Part shown: positions 15,769 to 24,276 of the stretch, piece by piece
Numbering within the stretch: the first letter of the stretch is position 1
Layout of the letters: every line of letters starts with the position of its first letter
Assembly: GCF_016862115.1 (NCBI RefSeq)
Contig: NZ_BOMI01000134.1
Coordinates: 43,616-107,615 of the forward strand
Reading direction: 5' to 3'
From: Paractinoplanes deccanensis
GTDB taxonomy: Bacteria > Actinomycetota > Actinomycetes > Mycobacteriales > Micromonosporaceae
DNA length: 64,000 nt
The notes under the pieces: generated by a model
The model's input: only the letters and a program-made list of their open reading frames with translations
The model's database searches: none
Told to the model about the DNA's origin: nothing
Made by a program: the position numbers and the translations under genes

Positions 15769-17169
15769 CTACGGGCGCGTCATCCGCAACACGTCGAGGG
15801 CCGCGTCGAGCTGCTCCTCGGTCAACTTGCCCGACTTCACGTGGCCGCGCTCGATCACGACCTCGCGGATCGTCCGGTTCGAGGCGAGCGCCAGCTTCGC
15901 GATCGCGGCGGCCTCGTCGTAGCCGAGGTAGCGGTTGAGCGGGGTGACGATCGAGGGCGAGCCTTCCGCGTACGCCAGAGCGATGTCGACGTTGGGCTGG
16001 AGGCCCTCGACACAGCGGTCGGCGAGCAGGCGGGACGCGTTCGCGAGCAGCCGGATCGACTCGAGGATGTTGCGGGCCATCACCGGCAGCATCACGTTGA
16101 GCTCGAAGTCGCCCTGGGTGCCGGCGAAGGCGACCGCCGCGTCGTTGCCGATCACCTGGGCGACGACCTGGCGCACCGCCTCGGGCACCACCGGGTTCAC
16201 CTTGCCCGGCATGATCGACGAACCCGGCTGGAGGTCGGGCAGGCGCAGCTCACGCAGGCCGGCGCGGGGCCCGGAGCCCATCCAGCGGATGTCGTTCACG
16301 ATCTTGTAGAGGCCGACGGCGATGGTCCGCAGCTGGCCGGACGCCTCGACCAGCCCGTCACGGGCGCCCTGCGCCTCGAAGTGGTCGCGCGCCTCGGTCA
16401 GCGGCAGCCCGGTGACCTCGCGCAGCCGGTCGATCACCTTGGGCGCGAAGCCGGGCGGGGTGTTCACGCCGGTGCCGACGGCCGTGCCGCCGAGCGGCAG
16501 CTCCGCCAGGCGGGGCAGGGTCGCGCGCAGCCGCTCGATGCCGTTGGCGACCTGCTGGGCGTAGCCGGAGAACTCCTGGCCGAGCGTGACCGGCGTGGCG
16601 TCCATCAGGTGGGTGCGGCCGCTCTTGACCACGTCGTCCCAGTCCTGCGCCTTGGCCCGCAGCGCCGAGTGCAGGTGCTCCAGGGCCGGGATCAGCGTCG
16701 CGGTGACCGCCTCGGTGGCGGCCAGGTGGATCGAGGACGGGAAGACGTCGTTGCTCGACTGCGACGCGTTGACGTGGTCGTTCGGGTGCACCGGGCGGCC
16801 CAGCTCGCGCGACGCCAGCGTGGCGATGACCTCGTTGGCGTTCATGTTGGACGAGGTGCCCGACCCGGTCTGGAACACGTCGATCGGGAACTGGTCGTCG
16901 TAGCCGCCCTCGGCCACGTGCGCCGCGGCCGTCGCGATGGCCTTGGCCAGATCGTCGTCGAGCACGCCCAGCGCCGCGTTCACCTGGGCGGCCGCGCCCT
17001 TGATCTGGGCCAGCGCCTTGATGTGCGCCGGCTCCAGCCCGCGGCCGGAGAGGGGGAAGTTCTCCACCGCCCGCTGCGTCTGCGCCCGCCACAGGGCGGC
17101 GGCCGGCACCCGGACCTCGCCCATCGTGTCCTTCTCGACCCGGTAACCGCTCTCGTCAGTAGTAGTCAC
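15769..17169 (-). CDS. fumC: Fumarate hydratase, class II
   Basis: A 466-residue enzyme of the fumarase/aspartase superfamily that interconverts fumarate and malate without a metal cluster. The superfamily signature GSSIMPGKVNPV supplies the catalytic loop serine, and SGRTHLMDATPVTLGQE carries the conserved threonine-histidine region. TGSGTSSNMNANEV and NASQSSNDVFPSS complete the active site shared between subunits. The gene is followed by cysS on the same strand after 87 bp. A second, unrelated class I fumarase is encoded at 30.4 kb, so the organism has one oxygen-stable and one iron-sulfur enzyme. Confidence 0.95.
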   Translation of the reverse strand: MTTTDESGYRVEKDTMGEVRVPAAALWRAQTQRAVENFPLSGRGLEPAHIKALAQIKGAAAQVNAALGVLDDDLAKAIATAAAHVAEGGYDDQFPIDVFQTGSGTSSNMNANEVIATLASRELGRPVHPNDHVNASQSSNDVFPSSIHLAATEAVTATLIPALEHLHSALRAKAQDWDDVVKSGRTHLMDATPVTLGQEFSGYAQQVANGIERLRATLPRLAELPLGGTAVGTGVNTPPGFAPKVIDRLREVTGLPLTEARDHFEAQGARDGLVEASGQLRTIAVGLYKIVNDIRWMGSGPRAGLRELRLPDLQPGSSIMPGKVNPVVPEAVRQVVAQVIGNDAAVAFAGTQGDFELNVMLPVMARNILESIRLLANASRLLADRCVEGLQPNVDIALAYAEGSPSIVTPLNRYLGYDEAAAIAKLALASNRTIREVVIERGHVKSGKLTEEQLDAALDVLRMTRP

Positions 17170-17209
17170 GCCCTTATCGTCTCTCCCGCGGCGCCGGTAC
17201 GCAGATGAT

Positions 17210-17376
17210 CCTCACCACCGAGTCGCGGCGAGCAGCCTCTCGACGTCGTGCAGCTCGGGCGCGGAGAGCGCGGACAGCTGCGCCCGGGCCTGCTCCAGCA
17301 GCCGCCGCGCCTCGGCCGGCCGCGGTCACGGGCAGACGGCCGAGGATGCTGTACGCCGCGCCGGCCGTCACCCGGA
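17210..17376 (-). pseudogene. Broken copy of the 3' end of the SARP regulator gene
   Basis: Directly after the TGA of the SARP gene, the minus strand can be translated as AEARRLLEQARAQLSALSAP followed by ELHDVERLLAAT. The SARP protein ends with AEARRLLGQARAVLAALAAP and EQRDVEKSLAAL. The upstream part (TAGAAYSILGRLP) is in another frame and resembles the preceding TPR helix. This is a diverged, frameshifted duplicate of about 55 C-terminal codons, either from a tandem duplication or the last remains of a paralogous neighbour. Confidence 0.75.
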
Positions 17377-20340
17377 CTCCCCCAGCGCGGCCAGCGACTT
17401 CTCGACGTCGCGCTGCTCGGGTGCCGCCAGGGCGGCCAGCACCGCGCGGGCCTGGCCGAGCAGCCGCCGGGCTTCGGCGGGGTTCTCGCCGGCCAGGCAG
17501 TCGCCGAGCGCGGCCTGGGCCACGGCGATCCGGTACGGCATCCGCGCCTGCCGGGCGAGGGCCAGCGACCGTTCGAACATCGCGCGCGCCGCCGCGTCGT
17601 CGCCCGCCAGCCGCAGGGTCGCCCCGAGACCGTGGCGGAACCGGGACTCCTGCTCCCGGTTGTGCACCTGCCCGGCGAAGTCGACGGCCTGCCGGTGCAC
17701 GGCCACCGCCTCGGCGATCCGCCCGTCGGCGGCGAGCAGCAGCGCCAGCTCGTGCCGTACGTCGGCCGCCCCGTGCCGATATCCGGCCCGCTCGATGGGC
17801 CGCAGGGCCACCCGTACCTGCTGGATCGCCGTGCTCAGCGACACCTCGCCGAGCTTGTGCTTGAGCACGGCGATGAAGGTCAGGCTGGCGCCGATGCGGG
17901 TGATGTCCCGGATCTCCAGCTGGGCGAGGAGCCGCAGCCGGAAGTAGCGCAGCGCCTCCCGGTGACGGCCGAGACGGCGGTAGTTGTTCGCCAGCGTGTT
18001 CAGCTCGTCGCGCCCGTGCCGGGCCGCGGTCAGCCGGCGCACCTCGTGGGCGAGCTCCAGGCTCTGCGCCCACCGGCCGGACTCGTGATGCACCACGGCC
18101 AGGTTCGACATGGCGGTGGCCAGGGCGTTGCGGTCGCCCAGCTCGCGGCGGATCGCGATGCACCGCTCCAGCAGCGGCACCGCCTCGTCGTTGCGCGACC
18201 GGCGGCAGTGCACCGAGGCCAGGTAGTTGAGCACCGTCGCGGTCGCCGCGGGGTCGGCACGGCTCTCGAGCATCACCCGGGCCTGCTCATGCAGGCTGTG
18301 GACGTCGTCGAGGTAGGCACGCATGTAGAGGTGACGCCAGGCGGCGCGCGGCAGCTGCCAGGCGTAGGCGGCCAGCTCCGGCTCGGCGGCGGCGGCGCTG
18401 ACGTACCTGCCGAGCTGCGGCCGCTCCCGGTCGAGCCGGGCGTCCGGATCGGCCAGCGCCGCCAGCAGGTCCGGCCGCAGCGGGGTGAGCGCTCCGATGT
18501 CGCGTTCCACCCCTTGCCGGTACGCGGGGAGATTGGTCGCCGCCGCCGCGTGCAACTGCTGGTCGAGCAGGCCCCGCAACGCCTCGATCCGCTCGGCGGG
18601 CGCGATGTCGGCCGCGAGCGCCGCCGCGAACTCGCGCAGCAGGTCGTGCATGCGGTGGACGCCGGGCTCCGGCTCGTCGATCAGGTGCACGTCGACCAGA
18701 TCGTCGAGGACGTCCCGCGCGCCGGGCAGCGGCAGCCCGGTGAGCGCGGCGACGGTGAGCGCGTCGAACTCCGTGCCGGGGCAGAGCCCGAGCAGCCGGA
18801 ACACCGCACGGACCCGGGGCGGCAACTGCCGGTACGACACCGCGAAGGCGCTCGCCACCGACCGGTCCTCGGCGGCGAGCTCGGGCAGGGCCGACTCGCC
18901 GAGCCGGCTCACCAGATCGGCCACCCGCCAGCGCGGGCGATGCGCCAGCCGTGCCCCGGCGAGCCGCAGGGCGAGGGGCAGGCCGCCACAACGGCGGGCC
19001 ACCTCGGCCGCCGCCTCCGGTTCGGCGGTGACCCGGTCCCCGACGATCCGGGCGAGCAGTTCGACGGCCTCGGCGTGCGGGAGCACAGCCAGCGACTCGG
19101 GATGCACACCGTCGAGGCCGGCCAGGCGCCGCCTGCCGGTGACCAGGGCCAGGTTTCCCGGGGCGGTCGGCAGCAGGTCGCTGAGCTGAGCGCTGGACGC
19201 GGCGTTGTCGAAGAGCACCAGCACCCGCCGCTTGGCCAGCTCGGTGCGCCACAGCCCGACCCGGTCGACCAGCTCCGGCGGGATCCGGTCGGCGTCGAGG
19301 CCGAGCTGGCGCAGCAGCACGAGCAGCGCCTCGGCGGGGTCGAGGGGGCGCTCGGCGCTGTGCCCGTGCAGGTCGACGAAGAGGTGCGCGTCGGGGTAGC
19401 GGTCGCCGAGCAGCGCGGCCACGTGCAGCGCGAGCGTCGTCTTACCGCTGCCGGCCATGCCGTCGATCACCGCGATGACCGGCCCGTCCGGGGTCGCCGA
19501 GCCGATCGCGGTGACCAGCCGGCTCACCGCCGCCTCCCGGCCGGTGAAGTCACCGACCGTGCGCGGCAGGCACCGCACGGGCCGCTCCCCCGGAGGCTCG
19601 TCGCCGGCGGACCGGCGCGCCGGCGCCTCGCCCGCCAGGATCGCCTTGTGCAGCAGCTGAAGCTCGGCGCCCGGCTCGATGCCCAGGTCGTCGCGGAGGA
19701 GTTGGCGGACACGGCGGAACTCGGCCAGCGCCTCGGCCTGCCGCCCGGTGCGGTGCAGCGCGGTCATCAGCTGGCCGCGCAGCCGTTCCCGCAGCGGGTA
19801 GCGCTCCACCAGCGCGGTCAGCACACCGATCAGGTCGCGCGCCTGACCGGCGGAGAGCTCGAGGCCGGCCCAGTCCTCGGCGGCGGCCAGGCAGCGCTCG
19901 TCGAGCATCGCCCCGGCCGCGCGGACCGCCTCGCTCTCGCTCTCGCCGAGCGCTGGCCCACGCCAGAGATCGAGGGCTTGGCGGTACGCCCTCCGCGCCG
20001 CCTCGGGTTCCGCGGACGACCTGCCCTTCGCGACGAGACGGTCGAAGACACGCGCGTCGAGGTCGTCCGGGCCGACCTCGATCCGGTAACCGGCCGGATC
20101 GGTGCGGATCGTTCCCGGCGGCAGGACCCGGCGCAGGCGGGAGACGCAGGTCTGCAGCTGACCGCGGGCGGTGGCCGGCGGGTCGGCGCCCCACACCGCG
20201 TCGGCCAGGGCACCGACGCCGAGCACACGGCCAGGGTGCAGGAGCAGCATGGCCAGCACGACACGGTCACGGCCCGCTGTGATGGTGACGTCCTGCCCGC
20301 CCGCGGTGACGGACAGTGGCCCGAGAATGCGATACCGCAT
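17368..20340 (-). CDS. SARP/AfsR-type transcriptional regulator with NB-ARC ATPase and TPRs
   Basis: A 990-residue regulator. Residues 1-95 are an OmpR-type winged helix (YRILGPLSVTAGG...VLAMLLLHPGRVL), residues 97-235 a bacterial transcriptional activation domain ending YRxLRDDLGIEPGAEL, residues 265-560 an NB-ARC/STAND ATPase with Walker A GMAGSGKTT (294-302) and RVLVLFDNA as Walker B, and residues 690-990 tetratricopeptide repeats. Proteins of this plan activate antibiotic and other secondary-metabolite genes in actinomycetes after ATP-dependent oligomerisation. No large biosynthetic cluster is adjacent; the nearest is the type III PKS locus 26 kb away. GGGGGA seven bases upstream supports the ATG chosen; an ATG ten codons earlier is possible. 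A damaged copy of its own 3' end follows the stop. Confidence 0.9.
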   Translation of the reverse strand: MRYRILGPLSVTAGGQDVTITAGRDRVVLAMLLLHPGRVLGVGALADAVWGADPPATARGQLQTCVSRLRRVLPPGTIRTDPAGYRIEVGPDDLDARVFDRLVAKGRSSAEPEAARRAYRQALDLWRGPALGESESEAVRAAGAMLDERCLAAAEDWAGLELSAGQARDLIGVLTALVERYPLRERLRGQLMTALHRTGRQAEALAEFRRVRQLLRDDLGIEPGAELQLLHKAILAGEAPARRSAGDEPPGERPVRCLPRTVGDFTGREAAVSRLVTAIGSATPDGPVIAVIDGMAGSGKTTLALHVAALLGDRYPDAHLFVDLHGHSAERPLDPAEALLVLLRQLGLDADRIPPELVDRVGLWRTELAKRRVLVLFDNAASSAQLSDLLPTAPGNLALVTGRRRLAGLDGVHPESLAVLPHAEAVELLARIVGDRVTAEPEAAAEVARRCGGLPLALRLAGARLAHRPRWRVADLVSRLGESALPELAAEDRSVASAFAVSYRQLPPRVRAVFRLLGLCPGTEFDALTVAALTGLPLPGARDVLDDLVDVHLIDEPEPGVHRMHDLLREFAAALAADIAPAERIEALRGLLDQQLHAAAATNLPAYRQGVERDIGALTPLRPDLLAALADPDARLDRERPQLGRYVSAAAAEPELAAYAWQLPRAAWRHLYMRAYLDDVHSLHEQARVMLESRADPAATATVLNYLASVHCRRSRNDEAVPLLERCIAIRRELGDRNALATAMSNLAVVHHESGRWAQSLELAHEVRRLTAARHGRDELNTLANNYRRLGRHREALRYFRLRLLAQLEIRDITRIGASLTFIAVLKHKLGEVSLSTAIQQVRVALRPIERAGYRHGAADVRHELALLLAADGRIAEAVAVHRQAVDFAGQVHNREQESRFRHGLGATLRLAGDDAAARAMFERSLALARQARMPYRIAVAQAALGDCLAGENPAEARRLLGQARAVLAALAAPEQRDVEKSLAALGESG

Positions 20341-20641
20341 CGCCCGTCCCCCAGCCCTCGGTAGAGCCATCGAGCCTAACCGAGGTGACGAGAGTGAAAC
20401 GACAGCGGAACGACAGCGGTCTTCGGCAGTCTGAGGGTCGCCGTCGTACCGGGGATGTTTCACATCGCCCCAGCCCGGTACGGCGGCGCGGCCCGACGGG
20501 GGGCACGCAGTCCGTCCGCGGCGGCAGACGCGGGCGGACTGCTCGTCGGTATCTCGGTGATCACTGTCGGTTGGACGATGCGCCCAGCGGAACGTAACGT
20601 CGGCGGGGCGTACGTGCCCCCGACGAACAGGATCCCCTCTC

Positions 20642-21154
20642 ATGCGACGCGCCCTCCTGGCCGTGATCGCCGCCGGTGCCCTGCTGACCGGCGCCGCCTG
20701 CGACAGCGACGCGAACGACTCGAGCGCGGCCGCCGCCCCCACGGCGAGCGCCTCACCCAGCGCCTCGCCCGAGCCCGACTACTCGGCGGACACCACGCTG
20801 GTCTGCGCGAACATGCAGAAGCTGTACTCGGCCGAGATGAAAGAGTTCGGCGCCGCCATGGGCAAGCTGATCACGTACCGGGAGGCGAAGCAGGCCACCG
20901 AGGCCAAGAAGGCCGAGGACGCGGCCGCCGCCAAGCTCAAGGCCGTCGCCGCGAAGATCCGCACGGTCACCGCCGCGGCCGAGGACCCCGAGTTCCAGGC
21001 CGCCGGCTCGACCTCGGCCGCCAAGGTCGACGCCAGCGCCGCCGATCGCGCGTACATCAAGAAGGTCAAGACCCTCAAGGACCTGAACGGCACGATCGAG
21101 GCCCAGTACGCCGAGTGGCTGAGCCCGGCCGCCGGCTTCTGCGCGCCCAGCTGA
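20642..21154 (+). CDS. Putative secreted lipoprotein of unknown function
   Basis: A 170-residue protein with a lipoprotein signal: MRRALLAVIAAGALLTGAAC, with lipobox LTGAAC, lipidated on Cys20. A Ser/Ala/Pro spacer follows, then a mature domain that is mostly helical and Ala/Lys-rich (EAKQATEAKKAEDAAAAKLK), probably a coiled coil. One cysteine near the start of the domain (LVCANMQKLY) and one at the end (GFCAPS) could form a disulfide. No family is recognised. It is divergent from the SARP gene across 300 bp of non-coding DNA, in which I see no clear operator. Confidence 0.75.
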   Translation: MRRALLAVIAAGALLTGAACDSDANDSSAAAAPTASASPSASPEPDYSADTTLVCANMQKLYSAEMKEFGAAMGKLITYREAKQATEAKKAEDAAAAKLKAVAAKIRTVTAAAEDPEFQAAGSTSAAKVDASAADRAYIKKVKTLKDLNGTIEAQYAEWLSPAAGFCAPS

Positions 21155-21221
21155 GCCCCCGCCACCAGCTTTCCCCGCAACGCCATCGACACTTCTGCGG
21201 CGGCTCCGCGTTGAACCGTCG

Positions 21222-22364
21222 ATGGGAACCCAACGCGACAGCCGGATCGTGGTCCTGGACGGTCTCCGGCTGATCGCCGCCGTCATGGTGGCCTTCTACC
21301 ACTTCGCCGGGCGCAACGACATCGTCGCGGCGTGGGACGCCCCGCCCGCGGTCGCCGTGTCCCGCGCCCACGACGTCTCCGCGTACGGCTGGCTCGGTGT
21401 CGAACTGTTCTTCATGATCAGTGGCTTCGTCATCTGCATGAGCGCATGGGGACGCGACACCGGCTCGTTCGTCCGGTCCCGCCTCATCCGGCTCTTCCCC
21501 GCGTACTGGCCCGCGGTCCTGATCACGGCCGTGTGCGTGGGCCTGTGGCCGGTCGTGGCCCAGCCGCTCCGGTTCAGCGACGTGCTGCTCAACCTGACGA
21601 TGCTGCAATGGCCGCTCGGCGTGCACGGGGTCGAGGGCGTCTACTGGACGCTCTGGGTCGAGGCGCGGTTCTACCTGCTCTTCGCCCTGCTGCTGGGGCG
21701 CGGCCTCACCCTGCGAAGGGTCATGTGGTTCGGCTACGGGTGGCTGATCGCCGCGGTCATCGCCCACACGAGCCGCGAACGCCTGCTGATCGTCGTGCTC
21801 CAGCCTGACTACGCGCCCCTCTTCGTGGCCGGCATCGCCTTCTACCTGATCCACCGGTACGGCCCGCGCCTCGAGCTCTGGGGCCTGGTCGCCGCGTCGT
21901 ACCTGATGGCGCAGCACAACCTGCTGGCCCGCGTCACGCTGACCGAGAAGACATACATCAAGGCCCCGCTCTCCGACACGGTCGCCATCCTGATCGTCAC
22001 AGCGTTCTTCGCGGTCCTGGCGGCGATCGCGCTGGGCTGGACGTCCCGCATCCGCTGGCGCGCGCTGACCACGGCGGGCCTGCTCACATACCCGTTCTAT
22101 CTGCTCCACCAGAACATCGGCTTCCTGCTCATCCACGCGACCCACGACCGCGCCCCGCACTGGCTCGTCCTGGCCGGCACGATCACCGTCATGCTGCTGG
22201 CCGCGTGGTTGGTGCACCGGTGGATCGAACGCCCGCTCGCCGCCCACCTCCGCGCACGCCTCACCCCACGCCGGGCCACGATCGTCGCCCAGCCGTACGC
22301 GGGCCGCCGCCCCGACCTCGACACCGGCTCGGCCCCCCGGGCCCGCTTCCCGGAGCGGCGATAG
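21222..22364 (+). CDS. Acyltransferase 3 family membrane protein (OafA/YrhL type)
   Basis: A 380-residue integral membrane O-acyltransferase. The N-terminus LDGLRLIAAVMVAFYHFAG holds the conserved catalytic His of the family, and GWLGVELFFMISGFVICMS plus FVRSRLIRLFPAYWPAV are its further hallmarks; about ten helices follow. Such enzymes acetylate or acylate surface polysaccharides, peptidoglycan or antibiotics; the substrate here is unknown. The ATG is buried in a predicted hairpin (ccatcgac pairing with gtcgatgg, 21183-21225) and has no good ribosome site. The C-terminal 30 residues are a polar tail. Confidence 0.88.
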   Translation: MGTQRDSRIVVLDGLRLIAAVMVAFYHFAGRNDIVAAWDAPPAVAVSRAHDVSAYGWLGVELFFMISGFVICMSAWGRDTGSFVRSRLIRLFPAYWPAVLITAVCVGLWPVVAQPLRFSDVLLNLTMLQWPLGVHGVEGVYWTLWVEARFYLLFALLLGRGLTLRRVMWFGYGWLIAAVIAHTSRERLLIVVLQPDYAPLFVAGIAFYLIHRYGPRLELWGLVAASYLMAQHNLLARVTLTEKTYIKAPLSDTVAILIVTAFFAVLAAIALGWTSRIRWRALTTAGLLTYPFYLLHQNIGFLLIHATHDRAPHWLVLAGTITVMLLAAWLVHRWIERPLAAHLRARLTPRRATIVAQPYAGRRPDLDTGSAPRARFPERR

Positions 22365-22454
22365 CACGCACCACGGATCCCGCACCGTCCCCGCCTCCGT
22401 CCCGTCAGCCTGCGAGACTTTGCCCGGTGTGGAGTTCGAGGGGGTGGCATCTCG

Positions 22455-22970
22455 ATGACCGAGGCTGACGGCGCAGGCGGGATCCGGATCGCGGCGATGG
22501 ACGACGAGCACGCCGCGGCGGTGCTGGAGATCTACCGGCTCGGCATCGCGACCGGGAACGCCACCTTCGAGACCGAGCCGCCGTCGTGGGATCGATTCGT
22601 GGCGGGGCGCCTGGCCGGGCACCGGTTCGTGGCGCTGGACGAGGACGGAAGCGTCGTGGGCTGGGTCGCCTGCAGCCCGGGCTCGGACCGTTGCGTGTAT
22701 GCCGGGGTCGTGGAGCACTCGGTCTACGTCCATCCCGGCGCGGGCGGCAAAGGCGTGGGGCGGGCTCTGCTCGGCGCGTTGATCGCTTCGACCGAGGCGG
22801 CGGGAATCTGGACCATCCAGTCGGGGATCTTCCCGGAGAACGAGGCGAGCCTCGCGCTGCACCGCGCCTGCGGTTTCCGGATCATCGGCACGCGCGAACG
22901 AGTGGGGCGGCACCACGGCGTCTGGCGCGACGTCGTGTTCCTCGAACGCCGCAGCCCGGTCGTGGGCTGA
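22455..22970 (+). CDS. GNAT N-acetyltransferase, phosphinothricin/MddA-like
   Basis: A 171-residue acetyltransferase. EIYRLGIATGNATFETEPPS is the N-terminal signature of the phosphinothricin/methionine-sulfone acetyltransferase group (Pat, Bar, YncA). VVEHSVYVHPGAGGKGVGRAL is the acetyl-CoA motif A, and FPENEASLALHRACGFRIIGTRERVGRH is the family's C-terminal block. The enzyme probably acetylates toxic amino-acid analogues; true substrate unknown. The last codons and the stop are contained in the first copy of a 23-bp tandem repeat, so two further in-frame-like copies of PVVG-stop follow the gene. Confidence 0.88.
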   Translation: MTEADGAGGIRIAAMDDEHAAAVLEIYRLGIATGNATFETEPPSWDRFVAGRLAGHRFVALDEDGSVVGWVACSPGSDRCVYAGVVEHSVYVHPGAGGKGVGRALLGALIASTEAAGIWTIQSGIFPENEASLALHRACGFRIIGTRERVGRHHGVWRDVVFLERRSPVVG

Positions 22971-23023
22971 GAAGCGGCCCGGTCGTGGGCTGAGAAGCGG
23001 CCTGGTCGTGAGCTGAGAAGCGG
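22955..23023 (+). repeat. 23-bp tandem repeat spanning the GNAT stop codon
   Basis: Three copies of cccggtcgtgggctgagaagcgg. The first copy holds the last codons (Pro-Val-Val-Gly) and TGA of the GNAT gene; the next two would read Pro-Val-Val-Gly-stop and Leu-Val-Val-Ser-stop. It fills the gap to the convergent ROK gene. Confidence 0.92.
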
Positions 23024-23046
23024 CCCGCTCACGCCGGCGAGGCCGG

Positions 23047-24228
23047 TCAGGCCAGGTGGGGGATGAGACTCGACCAGGCTTCTTCTCCGGCGCCGGCGAT
23101 GGGGCCGTCCGCGCCGAGGGCGGCCGGGAGGATCGGCGGCGGGTCGTCGCGGCGGATGGCCATGAGACCGGCGCGATAGGCGGCCTGGATCTCGGCCTCG
23201 GCGGCGGCCAGCAGGTCGACACCGACGCCGCCGAGGGTGACCAGGTCGGCGTCGAGGCCGTTGACCAGGCCCGCTATGCCACGCCCGAGAGCGGCGGCAA
23301 CCGTGCACACGGCTTGCCACTCGCCCGATTCCGCCCCACCCACGGAGCCCCCGTCAGCAGCGGCAAGACTCTCAGCGACGAGCACCCCATGCCGCGAGGC
23401 GACAGCCGACGCGATGACGCGGCGCGCGTAACTGACCGGATCGTGTGGGGCCGGGTGGCCAAGATGCCGGGCCAGAGCCGTGCCGTCAACAGCGGTACCC
23501 CAGCACCCCCGGGCGCCGCAGGGGCACGAGATGCCCGGATCCCCGAAGGGCATATGCCCAAATTCGCCCGAATACCCCGAGGCTCCGATCAGCAGGCGGC
23601 CCTGGTCGACCGCGGCGCCGCCGAGGCCGCCTTCGATGCGCAGGTGCAGGGCCAGCCGGGCGCCGGTGGCGGCTCCGCGGGCCGATTCGGCGGCGGCGGC
23701 GAGGCTGGCGTCGTTGCCGGCCACGAAGACGGTGGAGGGCCACAACTCGGTCAGGTCCACGTCGTGCCAGCCCAGGTTGGTGGCGTCGAGGCGCAGGGTG
23801 CGGGAGACCGTGCCGGGGACCGAGACGCCCATGGCGCGCAGGCGGCCGGGGTAGGTCTTGTACAAGGCGTCGGTCGCGGCGTTGACGGTGGCGACCACCG
23901 ACGGCCAGGACGTGTCGGTGTGGGTGCCGCTGACGGAGGTCAGGGTGGCGCCGCCGAGTTCGACCACGTCGAGGCGCCAGCCCTCGTGGGTGATCTCGGC
24001 GGCGACGACCAGCGGGCCGTCGGGGTGGGGCACCAGGACGGTCGTGGGGCGGCCGCGGGCGCCGCTGGGAGCGGCGGGGGCCTCGGCGAGCAGGTGGGCC
24101 TGGGCCAGGCGGGACACCAGTTCGGTGGCGGCGCCGGTGCCGATGCCGAGCCGGCGGGCGGCGTCGGCTCGGGTGACTCCGGGGTGGGCGTGGACCACCC
24201 GGAGCAGCTCCACTGAGCGCGTCGTCAC
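23047..24228 (-). CDS. ROK family transcriptional regulator
   Basis: A 393-residue repressor of the ROK (repressor, ORF, kinase) family. Residues 5-60 hold a MarR-like winged helix (VELLRVVHAHPGVTRADAAR RLGIG). The kinase-like core follows, with GVSVPGTV, an extended sugar-binding region and the family zinc motif GHMPFGDPGISCPCGARGCW (Cys-x-Cys-x4-Cys). The sugar effector is unknown. It is divergent from an MFS transporter with only 48 bp between the starts, so it probably controls that gene as well as its own. Confidence 0.88.
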   Translation of the reverse strand: MTTRSVELLRVVHAHPGVTRADAARRLGIGTGAATELVSRLAQAHLLAEAPAAPSGARGRPTTVLVPHPDGPLVVAAEITHEGWRLDVVELGGATLTSVSGTHTDTSWPSVVATVNAATDALYKTYPGRLRAMGVSVPGTVSRTLRLDATNLGWHDVDLTELWPSTVFVAGNDASLAAAAESARGAATGARLALHLRIEGGLGGAAVDQGRLLIGASGYSGEFGHMPFGDPGISCPCGARGCWGTAVDGTALARHLGHPAPHDPVSYARRVIASAVASRHGVLVAESLAAADGGSVGGAESGEWQAVCTVAAALGRGIAGLVNGLDADLVTLGGVGVDLLAAAEAEIQAAYRAGLMAIRRDDPPPILPAALGADGPIAGAGEEAWSSLIPHLA

Positions 24229-24276
24229 AGGAACGGGTCCCTTCTTTTACTCGATGCTAGAGCTTATTCTGCGGCG

